Positions 1 to 8,021 of a stretch of 64,000 nucleotides of DNA are shown piece by piece; position 1 is the first letter of the stretch; every line of letters starts with the position of its first letter. Source of the DNA: Dactylosporangium vinaceum (lineage in GTDB: Bacteria > Actinomycetota > Actinomycetes > Mycobacteriales > Micromonosporaceae); the NCBI RefSeq assembly GCF_019904175.1, contig NZ_CP061913.1, positions 4,774,001 to 4,838,000 on the forward strand, given 5' to 3'. The notes beneath the pieces were generated by a model. The model saw only the letters and a list, made by a program, of their open reading frames with translations. It did no database searches and was not told the DNA's origin. The translations under genes were made by a program, and so were the position numbers.

Positions 1-545
1 TGGCGGATCGCCGCCTCGATGAAGCCGACCTCGACGCCGCGCAGTTGGTCGGGACCCCCGATGCGCCCGGCCCGGATCGCCTCCCACGGCGCGAAATCCG
101 GCGAGGCGAACACGGATCGCACCGTGACGCCGGCCGGGTCGAGGACCACTGTGGACCGCCAGAAGCGGAAGGTCAGCACGGCGAGGCCGGCCGCGGACAG
201 GCCGATGCCCGCCACGATCCAGGCGTCGGGCACATCGATCGGGTCGACCCGCTTCTGCCACAGCACCACCGGGGTGAGGCCCAGGATCGTGAGGACCGGG
301 GCTGTCGCCGTCGCGACCATGGCCGGCGCCGGCGGGGCGACGAACCGGCCCGGGCGCACCACGAACGCCCGGCCCGGGCCCGGCAGCGCGACGAAGGGCA
401 GCACCGTCCCCACCGTCGGGAGGAACAGTTCCGCCGGCACCCACCACCAGAACATGAGATGCCCCTCGTCCACCGCGGTCTTCGTGGCCACGAGGGCGAC
501 GAAGACCGCGGCCGAGCACACCGAGACGATCAGGATGCGAACCAC
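1..545 (-). CDS. membrane protein with PH-like tail, cut by window edge
   Basis: A frame open to the left edge starts at a GTG (543-545), with an AGGGGG ribosome-binding site 5 nt upstream. The 181 visible residues begin with a hydrophobic segment (VRILIVSVCSAAVFVALVA), then a second around residues 30-55 (FWWWVPAELFLPTVG). Two more lie near residues 75-95 and 105-125. A soluble stretch with FRFWRSTVVLDPAGVTVRS follows, the typical entry into a small bacterial PH-type domain. The C-terminus is missing. Function unknown; a four-helix membrane protein with a cytoplasmic PH-like domain is the best description. The divergent neighbour begins about 200 bp away. Confidence 0.6.
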   Translation of the reverse strand, partial: MVRILIVSVCSAAVFVALVATKTAVDEGHLMFWWWVPAELFLPTVGTVLPFVALPGPGRAFVVRPGRFVAPPAPAMVATATAPVLTILGLTPVVLWQKRVDPIDVPDAWIVAGIGLSAAGLAVLTFRFWRSTVVLDPAGVTVRSVFASPDFAPWEAIRAGRIGGPDQLRGVEVGFIEAAIR

Positions 546-743
546 CGGCGACCCCCTGGGAGCACGTCACGTGACGCATGTCGAGGACCTGAGCGAGTAC
601 ACCTGCTGCGACGAGGACTCCATTGCAGCAGACGGCGGCTACCCGACGCGCCGGACGGCTTCGCCGATGCGCTGCTGCACGACCCCGGCCGGACCGGCTG
701 ATCGGGCCGCCCGCCGCCCCGCCGGCCATGCGATGCTGGGGGT

Positions 744-1217
744 GTGCAGCCTGTCGACAAGCGGTATTTCGAGGACTACGCCACCGGTGACGTGCACGCG
801 TTCCGCGACTCGGCGGTCGTCGTGGACGGCGAGGAGATGGTGGCGTTCGCGCGGCGCTTCGATCCGCAGCCCATCCACGTCGACGCGCAGTTCGCGGCGG
901 CCGGGCCGTTCCGGGGGCTGATCGCCAGCGGGTGGTTCACCGGCAGCGTGTTCATGCGGCTGTTCGCCGACCACTATCTGTCCACAGTGGCCAGTCTCGC
1001 GTCACCGGGGGTCGACGAGCTGCGCTGGCCGGTGCCGGTGCGGGCCGGGGACCGGCTCTGGCTGCGGGCCACGGTCCTCAGTGCCCGCCCCTCCAACTCC
1101 AAGCCGGACCGGGGCGTCGTGCAGACGAAGGGCGAGCTGCTCAACCAGGACGACGTGGTCGTGATGAGCCTGATCGCCGTCAACCTCCTGCGCAAGGGAA
1201 GCGTCGCGGGCGGATAG
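744..1217 (+). CDS. MaoC-like hot-dog dehydratase
   Basis: A 157-residue single hot-dog protein of the MaoC/(R)-specific enoyl-CoA hydratase family. The segment FARRFDPQPIHVDAQFAA carries the family's hydratase-type Asp and His, and is followed by GLIASGWFTGSVFMRL, the central helix. The C-terminal strands hold RAGDRLWLRATV. The start is the GTG that gives VQPVDKRYFEDY, matching the usual family N-terminus (YFEDY..G). It stands alone between a divergent membrane protein and the condensation-domain gene, so its acyl-CoA substrate cannot be deduced. No nearby partner for heterodimerisation is seen. Confidence 0.85.
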   Translation: MQPVDKRYFEDYATGDVHAFRDSAVVVDGEEMVAFARRFDPQPIHVDAQFAAAGPFRGLIASGWFTGSVFMRLFADHYLSTVASLASPGVDELRWPVPVRAGDRLWLRATVLSARPSNSKPDRGVVQTKGELLNQDDVVVMSLIAVNLLRKGSVAGG

Positions 1218-1405
1218 CGCGACCCGCCTGCGGTTGGGCAGCGCACCACCCGCAGCACACCGAGTGCCCCGGCCGCAAGGGTCCGGCCGGTGGGCGGCCC
1301 GGCCGGCGGCCCGCCTCGCGGCGCCTCGGCGGCGGCGATCGTGCTCATGGCCACGACCGGCGACGCGCGGGCCCGGCGTCGGAGCCCGGGCGGGCGGGGG
1401 AGCCG

Positions 1406-1422
1406 CCGTGAAACTTTCACGG
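1406..1422. promoter_or_regulatory. LacI-type palindromic operator
   Basis: The sequence CCGTGAAACTTTCACGG has perfect 8-bp arms around one central base. The GAAANTTTC core is typical of LacI-family operators that control sugar-utilisation genes in actinomycetes. It lies 74 bp before the condensation-domain gene, in an otherwise unremarkable 278-bp gap. No LacI gene is in the window, so the regulator is unknown. Confidence 0.5.
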
Positions 1423-1495
1423 GTGAGCAGCCCGGATGGGTCGGCGCGGGCGCGTGCGTTGACGGCCGGGGCGGGGCCGCCGAAAGCTCGCCTAC

Positions 1496-2800
1496 GTGGA
1501 GATCGTGGTGGAGTTCGAGGGGGCCGGCTCCGGGATCGCGGAGCTGACCTGGGGACAGCGCGACGTCTGGGACCTGATGCGCCAGACCGGGCGGACGATG
1601 AACATCGGCGGGACCATGCCGTGCGCGCCCGGTGAGACGATCGAGCACCTGGCCGGGCTGCTGCGGTTCATCGTGAGCCGCCACCAGGCCCTGCGCACGA
1701 GGATCACAGTCGACGGCGGGCGGCCCCGGCAGCACGTGCACGCGTCGGGCCGCATCGGGCTGGAGATCGTGGACGGCGGCCCGGACCCGGAGGGCACCGC
1801 CGAGCGGCTGCGGGTGCGCTACCAGACCACGCACTTCGACCCGGCCCGGGAGTGGCCGGTGCGGATGGGAGTCGTGGTCGACGGGGACCGGCCGACGCAC
1901 ACGGTGCTCATGTACTACCACGTCGTCATCGACGGGTTCGGCATCGACGCGATCGTGCGCGACCTGGCGAATCTCGGCGACCCCGCGGCGCCGGTGCAGG
2001 GTGTCACGCCGCTGGAGCTCGCGGCCCAGCAGGGCGAGCCGGGGGCGGTGCGGCAGAGCGAGAAGGCACGCCGGGCCTGGGAGAAGCAGATCGCCCGGAT
2101 CGCCGCGGCCGGCATCGCCGCCCCGGAGCCGGCCGATCCGGGCCTGGGGCAGCCGCGGCACTGGGAGGTCGTCTGCGAGTCGCCGGCCCTCGCCCTCGCG
2201 CTGCGGGCGGTCGGGGCGCGCACCGGGCTGGCGTCCGGGCCGATCCTGCTCGCCGCGTACGCCGTCGCGCTGAGCCGGGCGACGGGGGCGGACACCGCCG
2301 CCGTGCAGGTGATCGTCAGCAACCGGTTCCGGCCCGGGTTCGCCGACGCCGCGACGAGCCTGCGCCAGTTCGGCCTGGTGGTGCTGGAGACGGGCGCGGG
2401 GTTCGACGAGGTCGCCGCGCGGGCGTGGTCGGGGACGCTCTCGGCGTACAAACACGGGTATTTCGACAATGCCGGCCTGCCGGGCGTGCCGGAGCCGACG
2501 GCGTTCTTCAACGACCGCCGCCGCGGCACCGGCGAGTCCGGCGACGTGGTGGCGGCCGTCGGCGACATCGAGGCGGCGCGGGAGAAGACGAGCGTGCGGT
2601 GGGGTGTGCGCGAGGACACCTACGACGGGACGTTCTACCTGCACCTCGAGGACGAGCCGGGGCGGATCGTGTACACCCTGTGGGGCGACACGCACCGCTA
2701 CGCGCCCGCGGTCATCGAGCAGTGCGCGCGGGACCTGGAGGCCGTCGTCATCGCCGCAGCGGATGCGGGCGAGCACGTACCGTCGCTAAAGAAGATTTAA
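1496..2800 (+). CDS. stand-alone condensation-domain protein
   Basis: A 434-residue protein with the fold signature of NRPS condensation or acyltransferase domains. LTWGQRDVWDLMRQTG sits near the N-terminus (core C1) and SRHQALRTRI follows (core C2). YHVVIDGFGID sits at about residue 142 where the catalytic HHxxxDG is expected. The first His is Tyr here, but the second His and the DG are kept. Later cores are recognisable (VSNRFRPGF; LRQFGLVVLE). No adenylation or carrier domain is nearby, so it may act in trans on a carrier protein, or as a free acyltransferase of the PapA type. The start is a GTG. The LacI-like palindrome upstream suggests sugar-linked control. Confidence 0.8.
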   Translation: MEIVVEFEGAGSGIAELTWGQRDVWDLMRQTGRTMNIGGTMPCAPGETIEHLAGLLRFIVSRHQALRTRITVDGGRPRQHVHASGRIGLEIVDGGPDPEGTAERLRVRYQTTHFDPAREWPVRMGVVVDGDRPTHTVLMYYHVVIDGFGIDAIVRDLANLGDPAAPVQGVTPLELAAQQGEPGAVRQSEKARRAWEKQIARIAAAGIAAPEPADPGLGQPRHWEVVCESPALALALRAVGARTGLASGPILLAAYAVALSRATGADTAAVQVIVSNRFRPGFADAATSLRQFGLVVLETGAGFDEVAARAWSGTLSAYKHGYFDNAGLPGVPEPTAFFNDRRRGTGESGDVVAAVGDIEAAREKTSVRWGVREDTYDGTFYLHLEDEPGRIVYTLWGDTHRYAPAVIEQCARDLEAVVIAAADAGEHVPSLKKI

Positions 2801-2859
2801 GGTCGGGTTCGGCAAAAAACGTAATCGAGCGGCGGAACGGGCCCAGGTAACGATCTTCC

Positions 2860-2873
2860 AGAGAGCGCTCTCT
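2860..2873. promoter_or_regulatory. LacI-type operator (AGAGAGCGCTCTCT)
   Basis: A perfect 14-bp palindrome centred on GCGC, the form used by CebR/CelR-like LacI repressors of polysaccharide-degradation genes. It lies about 80 bp before the secreted carbohydrate-binding protein and is probably its operator. The flanking region is visibly more AT-rich than its surroundings, as expected for a promoter. Confidence 0.55.
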
Positions 2874-2953
2874 AAGTTTTCCTTTGGCCTCTTGAACCGG
2901 CAATTGGCACTTTGAATACTGGCTGCGCACCCGAGCCTACGAAAAGGATCGAC

Positions 2954-4402
2954 ATGCGCAGAACTCGCGTCCTGATAGCCGCCGCTGCCGTCGCAGCGCT
3001 CGGCGTCGCGGGCGGCGTCTACATGGCCACCGCGAACGCGGACGAGAACACCGCGCCGAAGCTGGAGGCCGAGGCGTTTTCGGCCCAGTCCGGCGCGCAG
3101 ACCGAGGGGACCCGCGACACCGGCGGCGGCAAGAACGTCGGCTGGCTCGCCAACGGCGACTGGCTGCAGTACGACGACGTGAGCATCGGCGGCGCCGACC
3201 TCAGCGTCCGCATCGCGGCGCAGAACCAGGCCGGCGGGGCCATCGAGCTGCACCTCGGCTCGCCGGCCGGGCCGCTGCTGGCCACGTTCCCGGTCGCCTC
3301 CACCGGCAACTGGCAGACCTGGAAGACGGTCACCGCCACCGCGACGAGCGTGCCGGCCGGCAAGCAGACGGTCGTGGCGGTCATGAAGAGCGCCCAGCAG
3401 TGGGACTTCGTGAACATCAACTGGTTCACGCTCGGCACCGGCGGCCGTCCGCCGGCGACGGCGACCGTCGCGCCTCCGGCCGGCGCCTCACCGACGAAGA
3501 CCGGATCGGTGACCCCCACGCCGACCGGCGGTACGACGAACGGCTCCGGCACTGCCGGCTGGGTCGACGTCGACCAGGCCGCCTGGCAGCAGCAGCTCGC
3601 CGCCTTCGACAAGATCCAGCAGCTGCCGATCCCGGGCGGCACGACCCGGGTCTCCGAGTTCCACACCGACTGCTCGGTGTCGGGCGAGGCGCCGGACGAC
3701 CCGATCGTCTTCCCGGGCCTGCCGGGCGCGTCGCACATGCACACGTTCTTCGGGCCGAAGGTCACCGCGACCAGCAAGCCGGCCGACCTGTTCGGCGAGA
3801 CCACCAACTGCAACGCGCCCGGCGACAACAGCGCGTACTGGGTGCCGCAGCTGCAGAAGAACGGCCAGCCGGTCAAGATGAAGAGCTTCCGGGTCTACTA
3901 CGGCAGCCGGCTGGCGGACCCGTCGGTGACCAAGCCGTTCCCGCCGGGCCTGGTCATGATCGCCGGTGACGCCAAGAAGCAGGCGGCCACGCCGAAGGGC
4001 CAGAACGGGCAGTTCTGGTGCGCCGGCAGCGCCGAGGTCGGCCGCAGCGCCGACGGCAACTGGCCGGTCTGCGCCCCGGGCGGCAACCTGATCTTCCAGC
4101 TCACGTTCACGGACTGCTGGGACGGCAAGCACATCGACTCGCCCGACCACAAGTCGCACATGGGCAACGCGGTCAACGGCAAGTGCCAGGGCGACTTCCC
4201 GGTCGCGATCCCCAACCTGTCGTTCATGGTCAACTACGACTCGCTCGGCGGCGACGGGCTGGCGCTGTCCTCCGGGATGGCCTCCTCGATGCACGGCGAC
4301 TTCATGAACGCCTGGAAGCCCGAGAACCTCAACCCGCTTGTCAAGGTCTGCCTGGACGCCAAGGCGAAGTGCGGCACCACCCCGTCGTTCACCGGCGGCT
4401 GA
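2954..4402 (+). CDS. secreted CBM6 plus DUF1996-type protein
   Basis: A 482-residue exported protein. The ATG follows AAAAGGATCG and opens a signal peptide (MRRTRVLIAAAAVAALGVAG). Residues about 30-165 form a CBM6-like carbohydrate-binding module: LEAEAFSAQSGAQTE, VGWLANGDWLQYDDV and WDFVNINWFTLG are its diagnostic strands. A Pro/Thr linker (about 165-210) leads into a DUF1996-type domain with FHTDCSVSG, ASHMHTFFG, DCWDGKHID and SHM. The several Cys and His residues suggest disulfides or metal binding. The product probably binds cell-wall or plant polysaccharide outside the cell; catalytic activity of DUF1996 is not established. It is a single-gene unit with its own operator and terminator. 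Confidence 0.88.
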   Translation: MRRTRVLIAAAAVAALGVAGGVYMATANADENTAPKLEAEAFSAQSGAQTEGTRDTGGGKNVGWLANGDWLQYDDVSIGGADLSVRIAAQNQAGGAIELHLGSPAGPLLATFPVASTGNWQTWKTVTATATSVPAGKQTVVAVMKSAQQWDFVNINWFTLGTGGRPPATATVAPPAGASPTKTGSVTPTPTGGTTNGSGTAGWVDVDQAAWQQQLAAFDKIQQLPIPGGTTRVSEFHTDCSVSGEAPDDPIVFPGLPGASHMHTFFGPKVTATSKPADLFGETTNCNAPGDNSAYWVPQLQKNGQPVKMKSFRVYYGSRLADPSVTKPFPPGLVMIAGDAKKQAATPKGQNGQFWCAGSAEVGRSADGNWPVCAPGGNLIFQLTFTDCWDGKHIDSPDHKSHMGNAVNGKCQGDFPVAIPNLSFMVNYDSLGGDGLALSSGMASSMHGDFMNAWKPENLNPLVKVCLDAKAKCGTTPSFTGG

Positions 4403-4421
4403 GTCCTTCCTCCACGCAGGT

Positions 4422-4464
4422 GCGGCGGGGTGTCTCCGGCTCAGGGAGACACCCCGCCGCTTTT
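4422..4464 (+). terminator. intrinsic terminator
   Basis: A perfect 16-bp stem (GCGGCGGGGTGTCTCC at 4422-4437, its complement at 4445-4460) with a 7-nt loop is followed by TTTT. It lies 20 bp after the stop of the secreted protein and separates it from the GH92 operon. Confidence 0.9.
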
Positions 4465-4515
4465 CTTCATCTCCTTGAAACCCAAGGCCAGGTGCCCGGA
4501 GGGTAAGGTCCCGTC

Positions 4516-6756
4516 ATCCTCGACGACGTAGATCCCTTCATCGGCACCTCCGCGACCGACCTGCCCGCCGCGCACGGTCTGGCCGCCAGCTGGTGGTGGC
4601 CCAAACCGCAGGTCGGCAACACGCACCCCGGGGCGACCTCGCCCCTGGGCATGGTCTCGGCCTGCGCGTACTCCGGGGCGTACCCCACCGGCTACGGCCG
4701 GTACGCCAAGAACACCGAGGGCGTGCCGGAGCTGCTCTTCGACCGGCTCCAGGCCAGCGGGTTCACCCACTTCCAGCAGTCCGGCACCGGCGCGATCCGC
4801 AAGTACTACAACTACGTGAAGGTCACGCCGATGGTCCAGGCGCTCGACGCGCTGGGCGAGGCGTGGCCGCTGCGCGACGAGGTGGCCGAGGCCGGGTACT
4901 ACGCGGCGACCCTCGGCACCGGCATCCGCTGCGAGATCACGGTCGGCGAGAAGGTCGCCGTGCACCGCTACACGTTCCCGGAGAGCAGCAGCGCCCGTAT
5001 CGTCATCGACCTGTCCGTCGGCGGCCTGGCCATCGACCTGGGCCGCACGGTGCCGCTGCGCGCCCACTGCGAGAGCCTGGGCCACGGGCACGTCCAGGGC
5101 ACGGTCGTCATGGAGGGCGTCCCGCTCTCCGTGCACGCCGAGGTCGTCAACCCCCGCTGGCGCCAGATGCTGTGGTACGACCGGCGGCTCATCGACGGCG
5201 GCACCCGGCTGGACTTCGACAGCATCCGGCACACCACCCTGCGCCCGTTCGGCATGCTCTTCATGGGTCCGACCCGGGCCGGCCAGACGGTGGAGATCCG
5301 CCTCGGCTTCTCCCTGCGCGGCTGCGAGCAGGCGGCGCGCAATCTCCAGCTCGAGTGCGGTACCGAGGAGCCCGCCTTCGATCTGGTCCGGGAGGCGACC
5401 CGGGACCGCTGGCGCGACCTGATGGGGCGGGTGCAGGTCGACGGCGGCACACCGGCCCGGCGGACCGTGTTCGCGACCTCGCTGTACCACAGCCTCATCA
5501 AGCCCTGCTTCGCCGACGACGAGAGCCCGTTCTGGCCCACCTCCGGCCCGTTCGCGTTCGACGTGTGCACCATGTGGGACATCTACAAGACCCAGCTGCC
5601 GCTGCTGGCCGCGCTCGCCCCGGACCGGGCCGCCGACCTGCTGGAGTCCCTGATCCGGGTGTGCGAGGAGGAGGGCAACTTCCCGATCGGCTACCGGATG
5701 GCCCGCGGCGCCGACCGGTTCTTCCGCCAGGCCAGCGCCCTCGCCCACACGGTGCTCGCCGACGCCCAGGCACTGGGCCGGGCGCCGCTGGACTGGAACT
5801 GGGCGCTCGTGCACATGGTCGACGACCTGCGGCGGATGTACGGTGAGGACTTCTTCGAGCACGGCATCGTGCACCCGATCAGCCACACCCTCGACCTCGC
5901 CTACGCCCACCACTGCACGGCCCAGGTCGCCCGCGCGCTCAACGACGTGCACCTGGCCGAGGACCTGGAGCGGCGCAGCCGGCACTGGATCAACGCGTTC
6001 GACCCGGTCACCGGCCTGCTGCGGGACTCCGAGTTCTACGAGGGCGGCAAGTGGAACTACTCGTTCCGCCTGCTGCACGACATGGCCGCCCGCATCGCGC
6101 TGGGCGGCGGCGACGCCGAGTTCATCGACAACCTCGACCGGTTCTTCGGCTACGGCGCCGGCCCCGTCACGCAGCCGGGGCGGCGCCCGCCACCGGCGGA
6201 GATGCTCGCCGGCTACGCCCTCAACCGGTTCGAGGGCCTCAACAACGAGCCGGACATGGAGGCACCGTGGGCGTACCACTACGCCGGGCGCCCCGACCGC
6301 ACCGCCGAGGTCGTCCAGGCGGCACTGACCTGGCAGTTCGGCACCGGCCCGGGCGGGCTGCCGGGCAACGACGACTCCGGCGGCCTGAGCTCCTGGTACG
6401 TCTGGGCCTCGCTCGGCCTCTTTCCGGTCGCCGGCCAGAGCCTGTTCCTGATCAACGCGCCCGCGTTCGAGCGCTCCGCCGTGCGGATCGACGACCGGGA
6501 GTTCATTGTGGAGACCAGCGGGCACCGGGCGAACCCCATCGGCGCCGATGGGATCGACCGCGACCCGGCACCGCAGTACGTCCAGTCGGTGACCCTCAAC
6601 GGCCGGCCCCTGGACGCAACCCACATCAGTGCCGCCGACGTCCATCGAGGGGGCCGGCTGCACCTGCGGCTCGGCCCGGAGCCGTCGGATTGGGGGCGCA
6701 AAGTCCGGCCCCCGTCCGCCTCGGATCAGGTTTTCGGTCTTAAGGAGACCAGGTGA
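4516..6756 (+). CDS. GH92 family alpha-mannosidase, non-canonical start
   Basis: A glycoside hydrolase family 92 enzyme, expected to release mannose from alpha-mannosides by a calcium-dependent inverting mechanism. Diagnostic segments run from VDPFIGT at the N-terminus through THFQQSGTG, FDVCTMWDIYKTQ and NNEPDMEAPWAYHYAG (about residue 577) to GNDDSGGLSSWYVWASLG (about 617), which holds the catalytic acid/base region. VDPFIGT is encoded from 4528, but no ATG, GTG or TTG occurs between the in-frame stop at 4504 and that point. The ATC at 4516, 11 nt after GGAGGGT, is chosen as a possible rare start. The first ordinary in-frame start (ATG 4651) would delete VDPFIGT and the WWWPKPQVGN segment. 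No signal peptide is present, so the enzyme is probably cytoplasmic. It is coupled to the next gene by a GTGA overlap. Confidence 0.88.
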   Translation: MLDDVDPFIGTSATDLPAAHGLAASWWWPKPQVGNTHPGATSPLGMVSACAYSGAYPTGYGRYAKNTEGVPELLFDRLQASGFTHFQQSGTGAIRKYYNYVKVTPMVQALDALGEAWPLRDEVAEAGYYAATLGTGIRCEITVGEKVAVHRYTFPESSSARIVIDLSVGGLAIDLGRTVPLRAHCESLGHGHVQGTVVMEGVPLSVHAEVVNPRWRQMLWYDRRLIDGGTRLDFDSIRHTTLRPFGMLFMGPTRAGQTVEIRLGFSLRGCEQAARNLQLECGTEEPAFDLVREATRDRWRDLMGRVQVDGGTPARRTVFATSLYHSLIKPCFADDESPFWPTSGPFAFDVCTMWDIYKTQLPLLAALAPDRAADLLESLIRVCEEEGNFPIGYRMARGADRFFRQASALAHTVLADAQALGRAPLDWNWALVHMVDDLRRMYGEDFFEHGIVHPISHTLDLAYAHHCTAQVARALNDVHLAEDLERRSRHWINAFDPVTGLLRDSEFYEGGKWNYSFRLLHDMAARIALGGGDAEFIDNLDRFFGYGAGPVTQPGRRPPPAEMLAGYALNRFEGLNNEPDMEAPWAYHYAGRPDRTAEVVQAALTWQFGTGPGGLPGNDDSGGLSSWYVWASLGLFPVAGQSLFLINAPAFERSAVRIDDREFIVETSGHRANPIGADGIDRDPAPQYVQSVTLNGRPLDATHISAADVHRGGRLHLRLGPEPSDWGRKVRPPSASDQVFGLKETR

Positions 6757-8021
6757 CGTACATCAACCGCCGCCTCGTCATCGTCGTGCGGGCCGACCCG
6801 GTCATCTGCGGGCACTCCGGCGAGGCCCGCAACCTGGCCGAGGTCGCGCTCCAGCGCGGCTTCGACGACGTGCGGCTGCTGACCTGGCCGATCGCGGCCC
6901 TGCAGGCGGCCGGCCTGCCGCTCAAACCCCTCGACCGGCTGCTGCCCTACAGCCCCGGCATCACCGTCGAGCGCCCCGAACCCGTCGGCGACTACCGCGT
7001 CCCCGACGGCCGCCACCTGGCCGGGCTCACCGGGCGCCTCACCGAGCTGCTGCTGGAGCCGGTGCCGACGACGTGCCTGTCGATGTACCTGGTGCCGCAC
7101 GCCACGGTCGTCGCCGACGCCGTCACCGCGGTCCGCGCGGCCGGCTTCAACCCGACGGTGCGCACGGTCGCCAAGGCCGTCGGCTCCGACGTCACGAACG
7201 TGATCCGCTCCTGCCTGCGCGACAACCGGATGGGCGCGGCGATCGCCCTGTTCACCACGTTCCTGGGCAACGACGAGCTGGTCGCGGTCTCGCAGTACAC
7301 GGCCGACGAGATCGTGGCCGCGGCCGAGCAGGTCGACGCCCGCTGCGGCACCCGCTTCGCCGAGCAGTGCGCGCACCGCGTCACCATCGGCTACCCGCCC
7401 ATCGACGCCTCGGCGTACCTGAACCTGGACCCGGACGACGTCGACCGGGCGCTGGCTCGCCGCGGGCTGGAGCGCGACGGGTACATCCTGTTCCTCTCGC
7501 GCGTCGCCCGGGCCAAGGGCATCCACGACCTCGTCCACGCCTACCAGCGGATGCGCTGCCGCTCGACGGTCAAGCTGGTCGTGGCCGGCAACGGCCCGGC
7601 CCTCGACGAGATCCGCGCCCTGGCCGCCGGCGACGACCGGATCGTCCTGCTGACCGACGTCGACGACAACGAGAAGCCGCTGCTCATGCGCGGCTGCGCG
7701 GCCTACGCCCTGCCGACCCGCCCGGAGCCCGACTTCGTCGAGACCTTCGGCATCGCCCTGGCCGAGAAGATGCTGGCCGGCGGCGGCCCGGTGATCACCA
7801 CGCTGACCGGCGGCACCGGCGAGGCGGTCGGCGACACCGCCGTCATCGTCGAGCCGTTCGACGTCGACGGGCTGGCCGCCGCGACCGACCGGGTGATCCT
7901 GGAGATGACGCCGGCCGAGCGGGCCGCGCGGGAGGCCCGGGCCCGTGCGTTTGCCATGGCCTTCGAGCGGACCGCGGTGTTCGACCGGCTGTTCCCGGAT
8001 GCGGTACCGTCCGTGCGGTGA
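6753..8021 (+). CDS. GT4-type glycosyltransferase
   Basis: A 422-residue GT-B fold glycosyltransferase. The N-terminal Rossmann domain starts LVIVVRADPVICGHSGEARN. The C-terminal nucleotide-sugar domain has GYILFLSRVARAKGIHDLV, KLVVAGNGPALDEI and the E-x7-E motif PDFVETFGIALAEKMLAGG (about residue 325), typical of retaining GT4 enzymes. Donor and acceptor are unknown. It is translationally coupled on both sides (GTGA with GH92 upstream and with the LanC-like gene downstream), so the three proteins are probably made together. The combination of a mannosidase, a glycosyltransferase and a LanC-like protein suggests processing of a glycosylated metabolite or peptide, but no peptide gene is seen nearby. 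Confidence 0.88.
   Translation: MTYINRRLVIVVRADPVICGHSGEARNLAEVALQRGFDDVRLLTWPIAALQAAGLPLKPLDRLLPYSPGITVERPEPVGDYRVPDGRHLAGLTGRLTELLLEPVPTTCLSMYLVPHATVVADAVTAVRAAGFNPTVRTVAKAVGSDVTNVIRSCLRDNRMGAAIALFTTFLGNDELVAVSQYTADEIVAAAEQVDARCGTRFAEQCAHRVTIGYPPIDASAYLNLDPDDVDRALARRGLERDGYILFLSRVARAKGIHDLVHAYQRMRCRSTVKLVVAGNGPALDEIRALAAGDDRIVLLTDVDDNEKPLLMRGCAAYALPTRPEPDFVETFGIALAEKMLAGGGPVITTLTGGTGEAVGDTAVIVEPFDVDGLAAATDRVILEMTPAERAAREARARAFAMAFERTAVFDRLFPDAVPSVR

Noticed and set aside
1-545. Plus-strand frames at the left edge
   Set aside because: The minus strand shows hydrophobic helices and a GTG with AGGGGG; plus frames are Arg/Thr/Pro-rich without motifs.
974-2776. A 600-codon minus-strand frame over the MaoC and condensation genes
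   Set aside because: Same GC effect; the plus strand carries recognisable domains and starts.
4441-6663. A 740-codon open frame antisense to the GH92 gene
   Set aside because: It is a shadow of high third-position G+C in the real gene: composition is Arg/Gly/Val-rich, no family motif is seen and GH92 motifs are on the other strand.
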